This document shows positions 33,493 through 40,810 of a stretch of DNA of 44,126 bases, piece by piece. The position numbers and the translations under genes were made by a program. This DNA comes from CAZXSK01 sp964642855 (lineage in GTDB: Bacteria; Planctomycetota; Phycisphaerae; SM23-33), in assembly GCA_964642855.1 (NCBI GenBank), contig CAZXSK010000032.1, positions 1 to 44,126 of the forward strand, read 5' to 3'. The number at the start of each line of letters is the position of its first letter. Within the stretch, counting starts at the first letter, position 1. The notes under the pieces are model-generated. The model saw only the letters and a program-made list of their open reading frames with translations. It was not told where the DNA came from and searched no databases.

Positions 33493-34952
33493 GGGGTCCT
33501 GTCTCTGCTGGGTGCCCATCGCAGCTGCATGGGCAGGTAGTAGTCGCCGATCCACTCGCGCTGCCGGCGGAAGGCCGCCAGTGCGTCGGCGTAGGCGGGC
33601 TGGTCGATCACGTTGCGCCGCTCGCCGGGGTCGGTGCTTCGGTCGAAAAGCAACTCGCGGACCTCGCCGGGCCCGTGGCCGGTCTGCTCGCGAACGTACG
33701 TCAGGGTGTCGCTCCGGAGCATTTGCCATTGGTCGCGACATTCGCTGTAGGCGTATTCGCGGACGCGGTCGGCCTGGCCTTGGACGATGGGCATCAGCGA
33801 GCGGCCGGGGATCCGGTCGCCATACGCCGGCCAGTCCTGGCTGATTGCCCCGGTCGGGTCGAGTCCCGCCAGGTCCAGGATCGTCGCGGTGATGTCGGTC
33901 AGTTCGACGGGCGTGTCGACCACGCGCGGGCTTCGGCCGGCGAGGTGGCGAGGATGCCGCACCAGGCAGGGCACCCGTGCCGAGCCGCTTTGCCACGTGC
34001 TCTTCTGCACCCGGGCGTGATCGCCGAGCATCTCGCCGTGATCGGCGGTGAAGAGGAGGACGGTGTTGTCCATCATGCCTTCCTGCTCGAGTGCGTCGAG
34101 CACCCGGCCGACCTGTTCGTCAACCACGTGGAGCATCGCCCGGTAGCCGCGGATCAGCCGCTTGAGGTGCTCGGGCGAGTCCCCGGTCAGTTCGCCGAGG
34201 TCGCACTGCACTTCGTCCAGTTCCGGCTCGCCGACGAGGTCGAGGTATCGCTGGGGCGGGTCGAACGGCTGGTGCGGACAGCACAGCGAACCGAACAGGA
34301 ACAGCGGCTTGTCCGCCGGGCGGTTGCGGATGGCCTCGACGATCTTCCCGCCGATGACCACGTCGACGTAGTCCTGCTCGTCCAGCGGCCAGGGGTGCAG
34401 GTCCTGCTCGGCCGCGGGCAGGTGGTTCTCGTTGCGGCCACACGACTGCACGAAATCGCGATACGTCTCGGCCAGGCCTTTCGCCCGCAGATGCTCGATG
34501 TATCTGCAATCGTTCTTGACCGCCAGCTGCTTGCCCGCTACCTCCCAGACTTCGTCGAGTCCGTAGCGGCGGAGGTCGCGTTCGGCTGCGAGCAGGTCGT
34601 GTCCGAGGCCTGGCGGTGTCTGCCACGGCCAGCCCTGCCACCAGTGCAGCTTGCCCACCGCGGAGGTGTGGTATTCCGCCCGCTGCAGTGCCTGCAGGTA
34701 GGTGGGAATCCGCCAGTCGAGATCGCCGGACATATTCAGCATGTTGATCTGCCGTGTATACCGGCCGGTCAGCAGTGCGCTTCGGGCCGGCGTGCAGATG
34801 GGGTTGGCCGTGATGCACTGGCTGAATGCGGCGCTGTTCGCGAGGCGGTCGAGATTCGGCGTCTGCATCCGCGAGCCGGGCATGCACGAGAGGTGATCCG
34901 CCCGGTGCTGATCGGTCATCAGAAGCACGATATTCATCCGCTCGTTGCTCAT
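33489..34952 (-). CDS. Formylglycine-type sulfatase (first of a coupled pair)
   Basis: 487 residues from the ATG at 34952, supported by GGAG 7 nt upstream; the in-frame ATG at 34964 lacks one. The formylglycine motif is CTPAR (Cys53) with LTGRY, and the metal-site motifs are LMTDQHRADH and FTADHGEMLGDH. No signal peptide, so predicted cytoplasmic. Coupled by ATGA to the next sulfatase. The two differ in the motif third and fourth residues (TPAR versus MPSR), so they probably have different substrates in one pathway. Confidence 0.93.
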   Translation of the reverse strand: MSNERMNIVLLMTDQHRADHLSCMPGSRMQTPNLDRLANSAAFSQCITANPICTPARSALLTGRYTRQINMLNMSGDLDWRIPTYLQALQRAEYHTSAVGKLHWWQGWPWQTPPGLGHDLLAAERDLRRYGLDEVWEVAGKQLAVKNDCRYIEHLRAKGLAETYRDFVQSCGRNENHLPAAEQDLHPWPLDEQDYVDVVIGGKIVEAIRNRPADKPLFLFGSLCCPHQPFDPPQRYLDLVGEPELDEVQCDLGELTGDSPEHLKRLIRGYRAMLHVVDEQVGRVLDALEQEGMMDNTVLLFTADHGEMLGDHARVQKSTWQSGSARVPCLVRHPRHLAGRSPRVVDTPVELTDITATILDLAGLDPTGAISQDWPAYGDRIPGRSLMPIVQGQADRVREYAYSECRDQWQMLRSDTLTYVREQTGHGPGEVRELLFDRSTDPGERRNVIDQPAYADALAAFRRQREWIGDYYLPMQLRWAPSRDRTP

Positions 34953-35130
34953 GGTTTTCTCCATCCGTTCGTCCCGCCAGCGTGGTTCACTTATATCATT
35001 TCCCGGATGCCCGGAAAACCGCTCCGCCCCGGCCTGGCGTTGTGTTCTGACCTTTCAGCCAGGCGTCCTGGGCGTAATCGCAATGCCGACTTGGGGTTGC
35101 AGACGTATTCGCTAAGTGCGATATGTTCAG

Positions 35131-35210
35131 GGCCGGCAACGGCCGGCAGGAATCGGGCAAGGCCGGCCGTGGCCGGCACTGGCCGGCAAGAATCGGCAAC
35201 GGCCGGCAGG
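35131..35210. repeat. GGCCGGC array with 10-bp period
   Basis: Eight units of 10 bp in perfect phase. GGCCGGC starts at 35131, 35141, 35161, 35171, 35181 and 35201; units at 35151 and 35191 are degenerate and begin AATCGG. The period equals one helical turn. Confidence 0.75.
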
Positions 35211-35257
35211 AACGGTTCAGATCCGTACAGCTCCGGATGATTGTCCAACGACGATCT

Positions 35258-35283
35258 CCCGCCCACAAAGTGGACGGGCTTTT
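35258..35283 (+). terminator. Terminator-like hairpin in non-coding DNA
   Basis: CCCGCCCAC pairs with GTGGACGGG (one mismatch) around an AAA loop, and CTTTT follows. No plus-strand gene precedes it, so either it ends an unrecognised transcript containing the GGCCGGC array or it is incidental. Confidence 0.4.
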
Positions 35284-35776
35284 CGCAGGGTCCGGATTCG
35301 CAGGGATCGGCGCGCGAAGTGCGTTCTGGAGTCTCGTTTCTGACACGCCCGACGGGAAACCAGCGTTTCCGCGGGGAACCTGGATTCTCGTATTAGGTTG
35401 TCAAAGAGCGATGCAGGCCGCACGGGGCCTCCACCTTCTCCTCCCGCGCCCCGCAAAAGTCGAAGCGATCCGTTCCGAAAGCCGAGGTCGACTTGCGGCA
35501 AGGAACTTGTTTCCATGAGGGTTACGGAAATCCGATTTTCCGCCGGGATATCCGCGTGTTCCTGTGCCGGCGGCGCGCGCCGCATGTGCCGGAACAGCCT
35601 CGGCCGGTACTGCCGTTGTGAAACCGTTTCCCCACGATCACCTCCCGCCAGCTCGCACCAAAGCAGACCCCAGCCTGCAGCCTGGCGGTGCCGGCAGCGC
35701 CAACGATAGAGACACCAGCCGCTTCGCTTCAACTCCGGGCGGAGTGCATCCGATGGAGGGGTGGGGAGTGTCCGCA

Positions 35777-37285
35777 ATGAAGCGTCTTCGATTCATCCTG
35801 CTTGTGATTTCGGGTCTCGGCCTGGCCGGGGGAGCGATTGCCTTTGCGCTGCTGGGCGGCAGTCATGCCCGCGCCGGCGGGCAGGAAGGGACCCTTTGCG
35901 AGCGGACCTATCGCCGCCTCGACGAGGTGCGCTCCGTTCGGAAGGAGCAGTTGCTGGAGTATCTCCAGCGGCTGGAAACCAGTGCCGAGGCGATCCGCGA
36001 CGACCAGGTCATGCGCGACGCGTTCGGGGTGTTGAAGGAATACCACCGGCTCTCTCGCCAGGAGGCGCCGCCGCAGACGGCGGTAGCTGCGATCGATCGG
36101 CTGGCGGGCAAGGTCCGTCGTTACTGGCTGGAGCATTACGGGGCGTTCTACGGCATCCTGATGGTCGACCCGGAGGGGACGGTGTTCCACACGGTCGGCC
36201 GGGGCGGGTATGAGGGCAGGAATTTCTTCGAGGGGGAGCTTCGCGAGACGTCGATCGCCGCCCATCTTCGCCAGAGGCCTTCCGAGGCGTTCGTGGACTA
36301 CGAGTATTCGACCATCTCGCGCGAGCCCTCGGCGTTTTTCGTCGAGCCGGTGATGCTGGACGGTGAGTTCGCGGGATGGTTCATTCTGCAGTGCTCGGTG
36401 AACAAGATCAACGACATCCTGGCGCGCCACGCGAACCTTGGCCGGACCGGTGAGGTGATCCTGGTCAACGAAGACTGCCGGATGCTCACCGACTCGCGGT
36501 TCCGTCGCGATTCGAGCATTCTCAAGCAGGAGCTTTCGCCGGCGAACATCCGCGCGAAGTTCGCCGAGGGAAGCGGACACAAGATCGTCACCGACTACCG
36601 GGGCTACCGGGCGATTACGTCGTTCGAGGTTTGTACGATCAAGGATGTCCGATGGCTGCTGATCGCCAAGATCGACGAAGCGGAGGTGGTCACCGAGTAC
36701 TATCGTGAGCACCGCGGGGAGCTTCGCAGCTTGCTCGTGGAGCGGCTGGAGGGCATCGAGTCGCCGCCCGGTGAGCATGAGGAGATTCCCGACACCGTGC
36801 TGGTGGTGGACATGGACGAGTTCCGCCGGGCCCGGCAGGGAGAGCAGGTCGCGACATACGGGGTCAGTACCTGCACCGCGGCGGTGATCTTCCTGCGTGG
36901 GCAGTTCGCGTACATGGGGCACGCCAGCAGCTACGACGCGATGTATGGCCGCAGCGGGGTCGACATCCTGGGTCACATGATCGAACAGGTCAAGACGTAC
37001 GAGATCTGCCCGTTCGAGATGCGCAGCCTGCAGGTGGTGCTGGTGGCGCCGCATCGCGAGAGCATCGCCCGGGCGATCGATCGCCTGGTGGACGCGGGGC
37101 TGTTCCTTTCGCAGATCCGCTTTGTGCACAATGCCACGGCCCGGCGGGGTTCTGTGCTGCACGAGGTGGACACGGGCAGGACGTCGATCCACTGGACCAG
37201 CTCGGACAGCTGCTGCGACCTCTGCCAGGACGCCGAGGCGGTCACGGACGTCGGTGCGGTCGCCAAGGAATTGGTGGCGTTCTAG
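35777..37285 (+). CDS. Exported double-Cache-like sensor fused to a CheD-like domain
   Basis: 502 residues from the ATG at 35777, with GGGGAG 8 nt upstream; the in-frame ATG at 35753 lacks a site. MKRLRF and a hydrophobic helix (7-28) followed by HARA-GG read as a signal peptide or N-in anchor. Residues ~45-305 resemble a double-Cache ligand-binding domain (GILMVDPEGTVFHTVGRGGYEGRNFFEG; EVILVNEDCRMLTDSRF; GYRAITSFEVCTIKDVRWLLIAKID). After a linker, residues ~338-475 resemble the chemoreceptor glutamine deamidase CheD: VATYGVSTCTAAVIF ... MGHAS keeps Thr360, Cys366 and His382 at the spacing of the CheD triad, and HEVDTGRTSIHWTS resembles its last strands. No second membrane helix is seen. The last residues have CCDLC. 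Confidence 0.78.
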   Translation: MKRLRFILLVISGLGLAGGAIAFALLGGSHARAGGQEGTLCERTYRRLDEVRSVRKEQLLEYLQRLETSAEAIRDDQVMRDAFGVLKEYHRLSRQEAPPQTAVAAIDRLAGKVRRYWLEHYGAFYGILMVDPEGTVFHTVGRGGYEGRNFFEGELRETSIAAHLRQRPSEAFVDYEYSTISREPSAFFVEPVMLDGEFAGWFILQCSVNKINDILARHANLGRTGEVILVNEDCRMLTDSRFRRDSSILKQELSPANIRAKFAEGSGHKIVTDYRGYRAITSFEVCTIKDVRWLLIAKIDEAEVVTEYYREHRGELRSLLVERLEGIESPPGEHEEIPDTVLVVDMDEFRRARQGEQVATYGVSTCTAAVIFLRGQFAYMGHASSYDAMYGRSGVDILGHMIEQVKTYEICPFEMRSLQVVLVAPHRESIARAIDRLVDAGLFLSQIRFVHNATARRGSVLHEVDTGRTSIHWTSSDSCCDLCQDAEAVTDVGAVAKELVAF

Positions 37286-37373
37286 GCGAGGTGTGACCAT
37301 CCAGTCCGGGCTTGGGGCGTGCTGGCTTCGCCCCCGCCTGCCTCGGTCAGTTTCGACGGTACCCCTGCAGGCT

Positions 37374-38450
37374 TTACCGGGCGTGTCCGCGGGCGAGCGC
37401 CTCGCCCAGCACCGGTTCCATGCGGTTGGCCTGGCGCATGAATCCCAGGTCGTTGGGGTGGATGCCGTCGCCGGTTCCTTCTCCGTCAGCCCCGAACAGC
37501 GCATCGCCGGGCACGTGCAGCAGGTCGGTCATGCCTTCGTCGATCAGCGTCAGGATCTCCCGCCGGAATGCCCGGCGCTTGGCGAGCTTCTCCTCGCGGC
37601 GGGTCGTGCTGAAAGGCGACACCGGGTGGTCGTCTTCCTCGACCAGGACGATGGGCACGTTCGGGCGGGCCTTGCGGAGGATGCGGACAAAGGGCGCGGT
37701 GCGCGCGATGACCTTGTCGGCGCCGCAGTTGGGCAGCGCGTCGACGACATAGGCAGCTGCGTCGATCTCGGTCATCAGCTCGGCCAGTTCCAGGTCCAGC
37801 TGTCCCTGGCCCGGGAAGCCCAGGTTCACCACGGGCACATCCAGCCGCCGGCCAAGGATGGCGGTGTGCACCAGTCCCGGCCTGGAGGCTGATCCGCCGT
37901 GGACGATGGACGTTCCGTAGAACACGACGGGTTTCTGGTCTCGCGGCCCGAGCAGTTGCAGAGAAGGCGGGGGCGTTTCGTCTTCGAGCCCGAGCTCCAG
38001 CGACTGCAGCCCGCCGCCAAGGGGCAGGTAGAGCAGGTATTCCAGCGGGCCTCGGTCCATCGGCGACCAGGTCAGCAGGGCGGTCACGCAGAGGTGTCCG
38101 TCGTCCACAGGCTGGGGGTCGCGTGGGAGACCCTGGCCGACCCATCGCCAGCGGTTGCGGGGGTCGCGGGCGTAGAGGTCCAGGCCGCTGCCCCGGTGGG
38201 AGGTCTCGGAGGGCGGTGCGCTGGGGCGGTCGGCGAGGATCCACCTTGCCCAGATGCGCCGGGCGTCGGCACGGAATCGCAGGGCGAAGCCGGCCGAGGT
38301 GAGGCACTTGGGCCACAGTTCTTCCCGCAGGTCAGGCTGGGCGCGGTCGGGCAGTCGCTGGGCGAACCGTGCGGTATCGTTCCAGGCCTTGCCTTCGACG
38401 CCGGCCTGAAGTGCGTTGCGGTAGGTGACACGGGGCGGGTTGTCGCTCAT
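37374..38450 (-). CDS. SGNH hydrolase with N-terminal beta-sandwich (GxDLY type)
   Basis: 358 residues from the ATG at 38450, preceded by AGGA at 6 nt. Residues ~1-160 form the beta-sandwich found before SGNH domains of this group and include GSGLDLYAR (88-95). The hydrolase domain carries the nucleophile in YGTSIVHGGSAS (Ser181) and Asp328-x2-His331 in GDGIHPNDLGF. These proteins are usually carbohydrate or phospholipid esterases. No signal peptide is visible. It is convergent with the Cache-CheD gene and belongs by content to the carbohydrate region. Confidence 0.9.
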   Translation of the reverse strand: MSDNPPRVTYRNALQAGVEGKAWNDTARFAQRLPDRAQPDLREELWPKCLTSAGFALRFRADARRIWARWILADRPSAPPSETSHRGSGLDLYARDPRNRWRWVGQGLPRDPQPVDDGHLCVTALLTWSPMDRGPLEYLLYLPLGGGLQSLELGLEDETPPPSLQLLGPRDQKPVVFYGTSIVHGGSASRPGLVHTAILGRRLDVPVVNLGFPGQGQLDLELAELMTEIDAAAYVVDALPNCGADKVIARTAPFVRILRKARPNVPIVLVEEDDHPVSPFSTTRREEKLAKRRAFRREILTLIDEGMTDLLHVPGDALFGADGEGTGDGIHPNDLGFMRQANRMEPVLGEALARGHAR

Positions 38451-38563
38451 GGGGAATCCTCGCGGCTGGTCGGTCGGGGCGGCGTGTGGTTCGGTGGGGA
38501 GTGTACCTTGCAGGCGGCTTGGTTTCGACCGCAATGTTCCCAGGGCAGGGGCGAGGGGTTTCG

Positions 38564-38592
38564 TTGTGAAGCTCACGGTCTGGCGGTAGAAT
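38564..38592 (+). promoter_or_regulatory. Sigma-70-type promoter of the DUF2294 gene
   Basis: TTGTGA (38564-38569), a 17-bp spacer and TAGAAT (38587-38592), 60 nt before the ATG. Confidence 0.6.
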
Positions 38593-38652
38593 CTCTGCGA
38601 CCCGAGCCGGCTGTGGATTGGCCCGGCGCGACCACGACTCCAGGGAGCCTGC

Positions 38653-39045
38653 ATGAAGACCCGAGGCCAGATCGAGGCTGAGATCAGCGAAGCGGTGATC
38701 AAGTTCGAGCGCGAGTACATGGGGCGGGGCCCCGAGGAGACGCGGAGCTATCTTCTGGGCGACATGATCCTGGTTCGGCTTCAGGGGGTGCTCACACCGG
38801 CGGAGAAGCAGTTGGCCCAGTCGTCGGAGTTCCGCGACGGCGGGAGGCTGGTCAAGCAGGTGCGGATGCAGCTTCTGGAGAAGGCGCGTTCTCTGCTGGA
38901 GGCGATTGTCAGCGACATCACCGGCCGGGGGGTTCGGAGCCTGCACACGGACATCAGCACCAAGACGGGCGAGCGGATCATCGTCTGGTCGCTGGACGGG
39001 GACGTGGTCTGCCGCAACGGGGGCAGTGCCCGCGCGAGCGACTGA
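38653..39045 (+). CDS. DUF2294 (MpsC-like) family protein
   Basis: 130 residues. The whole chain matches the DUF2294 pattern: IEAEISEAVIKFEREYMGRGPEETRSYLLGDMILVRLQGVLTPAEKQLAQ, then LVKQVRMQLLEKARSLLEAIVSDITG and LHTDISTKTGERIIVWSLDGDV. The family is also named after MpsC, linked in Staphylococcus to membrane-potential generation and bicarbonate supply, but in most genomes its role is unknown. No mpsA or mpsB partner is near. It is monocistronic with its own promoter. Confidence 0.92.
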   Translation: MKTRGQIEAEISEAVIKFEREYMGRGPEETRSYLLGDMILVRLQGVLTPAEKQLAQSSEFRDGGRLVKQVRMQLLEKARSLLEAIVSDITGRGVRSLHTDISTKTGERIIVWSLDGDVVCRNGGSARASD

Positions 39046-39150
39046 CCGCGCCGGATGGATCGGGGCTGGTCGGCGGGCCTTCCCAGCGCGCCTGGACGAA
39101 CAGCTGGCGTGCTCGGGAGAAGCGTAATTTCTCCGTCTTCGGTGTTCAGC

Positions 39151-39180
39151 TTGACTTCAATCGCCGCGGATTGCTAGAGT
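39151..39180 (+). promoter_or_regulatory. Strong promoter upstream of a candidate small RNA
   Basis: TTGACT (39151-39156), an 18-bp spacer and TAGAGT (39175-39180). The nearest open reading frame starts about 370 nt downstream, after a terminator. Confidence 0.65.
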
Positions 39181-39186
39181 TCAGCC

Positions 39187-39290
39187 GAACGGGTGGGTCA
39201 GGCAGATCGACAGGGGGTCGCCACGAGGCGACCTGCTGGAGCATAGGCCGGCATGCAGCGAGTTGCGTAGACTGCATCCGGCTTCTTTTT
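39187..39290 (+). ncRNA. Candidate structured small RNA or transcription-attenuating leader
   Basis: From the expected start near 39187 the RNA would be about 104 nt. It contains a perfect 7-bp hairpin (39216-39222 with 39227-39233, loop ACGA) and ends in an intrinsic terminator: GCCGGCATGCAG (39247-39258) pairs with CTGCATCCGGC (39272-39282, one bulge), followed by TTCTTTTT (39283-39290). No open frame of useful size fits inside. It is either a free-standing small RNA or a riboswitch-like leader controlling the transporter gene at 39550. It does not look like a tRNA, 4.5S, 6S, tmRNA or RNase P RNA that I recognise. The remaining DNA to 39549 shows no further gene. Confidence 0.5.
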
Positions 39291-39549
39291 GCCTGCAATT
39301 CATGAGCCTGCCGGGACGATAGATCTGACATCGCTCCCATCATGTGTCGACGGCGGTCCCTTGGGACGGCCTGTCGAGGCATGCCCCCACACCCGGGCGA
39401 TTTCCCGCCCGGAGTGCCAAAGTTCCCCCGAGTGCCGTCCGTTTCGGACGACGGATCGGCCTTGTTCGGAGCGGGTTTCTGCCTGCCCGCATCATGCCCG
39501 GGAAACGCACACGTGGGACAGTTGAGTGACGCCAACCAAGGGAAACGGA

Positions 39550-40728
39550 ATGAAATACCTCATCCTGCTGACATCGGTGCTGATCCAGCTATGCCTGGGC
39601 GGCGTGTATGCCTGGAGCGGGCTCGTGCCCGCCCTGGAGAGCACGACGTCCCTGAGCGTGGCGGACACGCAGTACATCTTCGGCTGCCTGTTCGGCGCGT
39701 TCACGCTGTCGATGGTTCTGGCGGGCAAGCTGCTGGACCGGCTGGGCCCGGCGCCCGTGGCGGGCATCGGCGGGCTGCTGTTCGGCGCGGGGTACGTGCT
39801 CGCTTCGTTCTCGGGCGGGAATTTCCTCGTGATGTGGCTTGGGGTTTCGTTGCTGACGGGCATCGGCACGGGGTTCGGGTATGTCTGCCCGCTGGCGACG
39901 TGCATGCGTTGGTTTCCGAACCGTCGTGGCCTGGTGACGGGCATTTCGATGGCGGGCTTCGGCGGCGGGGCGGTGGTCTTCTCGGCGTTGGCGGAGTACC
40001 TGCTTTCCGGCGGCGTGCACGTGCTGGTGGTGCTTCGCTGGATCGGCCTGGCGTATGGCGTGGTGCTGCTGGTCTCGGCCGCCACACTGCGGTTCCCCGC
40101 GGGGAGCGACCGCAAGCGCGTCCGCCCGGCACCGGCTGTCCGACACCTGCTGCGGGATCCGTATTTCGCCCTGCTGGTGGTGGGCATGTTCTGCGGGACG
40201 TTCGCGGGGATGCTGGTGATCGGCAATCTCAAGCCGATCGCCCAGGCCGCGGGGCTGGCCTCGCTTCCCGCCACCGCGACGATCAGCGCGTTCGCAATCG
40301 GCAACGCAGCCGGGCGCATCACCTGGGGCTGGATCTCCGACCGCACCGACGAGCGGATGATTCCGCTCAAGCTGGCCACGCTCGGGGTGCCCCTTGCGAT
40401 GATGGCAGTGGTGAAGATGCCCCCCCTGTTCATCGTGCTGGCATTCCTGGTGGGGTTCGGGTTCGGGGCGTGTTTCGTGGTCTACGCCGCCCGGGTGGCG
40501 TCGCGGTACGGGCCCGACCGGGTCGGCTCGATCTACCCGATGGTATTCCTGGCGTACGGGGCGGCGGGGATACTCGGCCCGGCGATGGGCGGCTGGCTCT
40601 ACGGCCGGACGTCGAGCTACACCCCCGCAATCGTGCTGAGCTGCGCGGTGGTGGGGCTGGGCATGCTGGCCGGCGGGGTCCTGCTGCGACAGGCCCGCAC
40701 GACCGCCGCACCCCAGCCGTGCGGCTGA
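39550..40728 (+). CDS. MFS transporter of the OFA (oxalate/formate antiporter) family
   Basis: 392 residues from the ATG at 39550, preceded by AGGGAAACGGA; the in-frame GTG at 39526 is less likely. There are twelve hydrophobic segments. The OFA signature GGVYAWSGLVPAL is near the N-terminus, and typical MFS loops are present (LAGKLLDRLGPAPVAG between helices 2 and 3, FPNRRGLVTGISMAGFGGG, GRITWGWISDRTDER between 8 and 9). Members carry small carboxylates such as oxalate, formate, lactate or pyruvate. The substrate is not set by the sequence. Expression may depend on read-through of the terminator at 39247-39290. Confidence 0.9.
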   Translation: MKYLILLTSVLIQLCLGGVYAWSGLVPALESTTSLSVADTQYIFGCLFGAFTLSMVLAGKLLDRLGPAPVAGIGGLLFGAGYVLASFSGGNFLVMWLGVSLLTGIGTGFGYVCPLATCMRWFPNRRGLVTGISMAGFGGGAVVFSALAEYLLSGGVHVLVVLRWIGLAYGVVLLVSAATLRFPAGSDRKRVRPAPAVRHLLRDPYFALLVVGMFCGTFAGMLVIGNLKPIAQAAGLASLPATATISAFAIGNAAGRITWGWISDRTDERMIPLKLATLGVPLAMMAVVKMPPLFIVLAFLVGFGFGACFVVYAARVASRYGPDRVGSIYPMVFLAYGAAGILGPAMGGWLYGRTSSYTPAIVLSCAVVGLGMLAGGVLLRQARTTAAPQPCG

Positions 40729-40788
40729 CACCCGCGCGGTATCGCAGCCGGTATCGGTCGGTGTAGTACTTTCGCGATGGAGGCGGGG

Positions 40789-40808
40789 GAACCCCGGCCC
40801 CCGGGTTC
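40789..40808. terminator. GC-rich hairpin between convergent genes
   Basis: GAACCC(C)GG pairs with CCGGGTTC around CCC, one bulge, followed by TCTCTC on the plus strand. Probably ends the transporter transcript. Confidence 0.45.
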
Positions 40809-40810
40809 TC

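Larger units (their letters stand above)
34953..35776. other. Long non-coding stretch
   Basis: 824 nt with no convincing gene on either strand. It contains the promoter region of the sulfatase pair, a 10-bp-periodic GGCCGGC array (35131-35210), a terminator-like hairpin (35258-35283), a GGAAAC/GTTTCC hairpin (35355-35370) and a 14-nt perfect palindrome GCGGCGCGCGCCGC (35570-35583). Confidence 0.6.

Noticed and set aside
35131..35210. GGCCGGC array as a CRISPR array
   Set aside because: Units are 10 bp without unique spacers of 30 bp or more, and no cas gene is present.
35217..35777. Minus-strand 186-residue open frame in the non-coding stretch
   Set aside because: Basic, low-complexity composition typical of GC-rich shadow frames; no ribosome site and no recognisable family.
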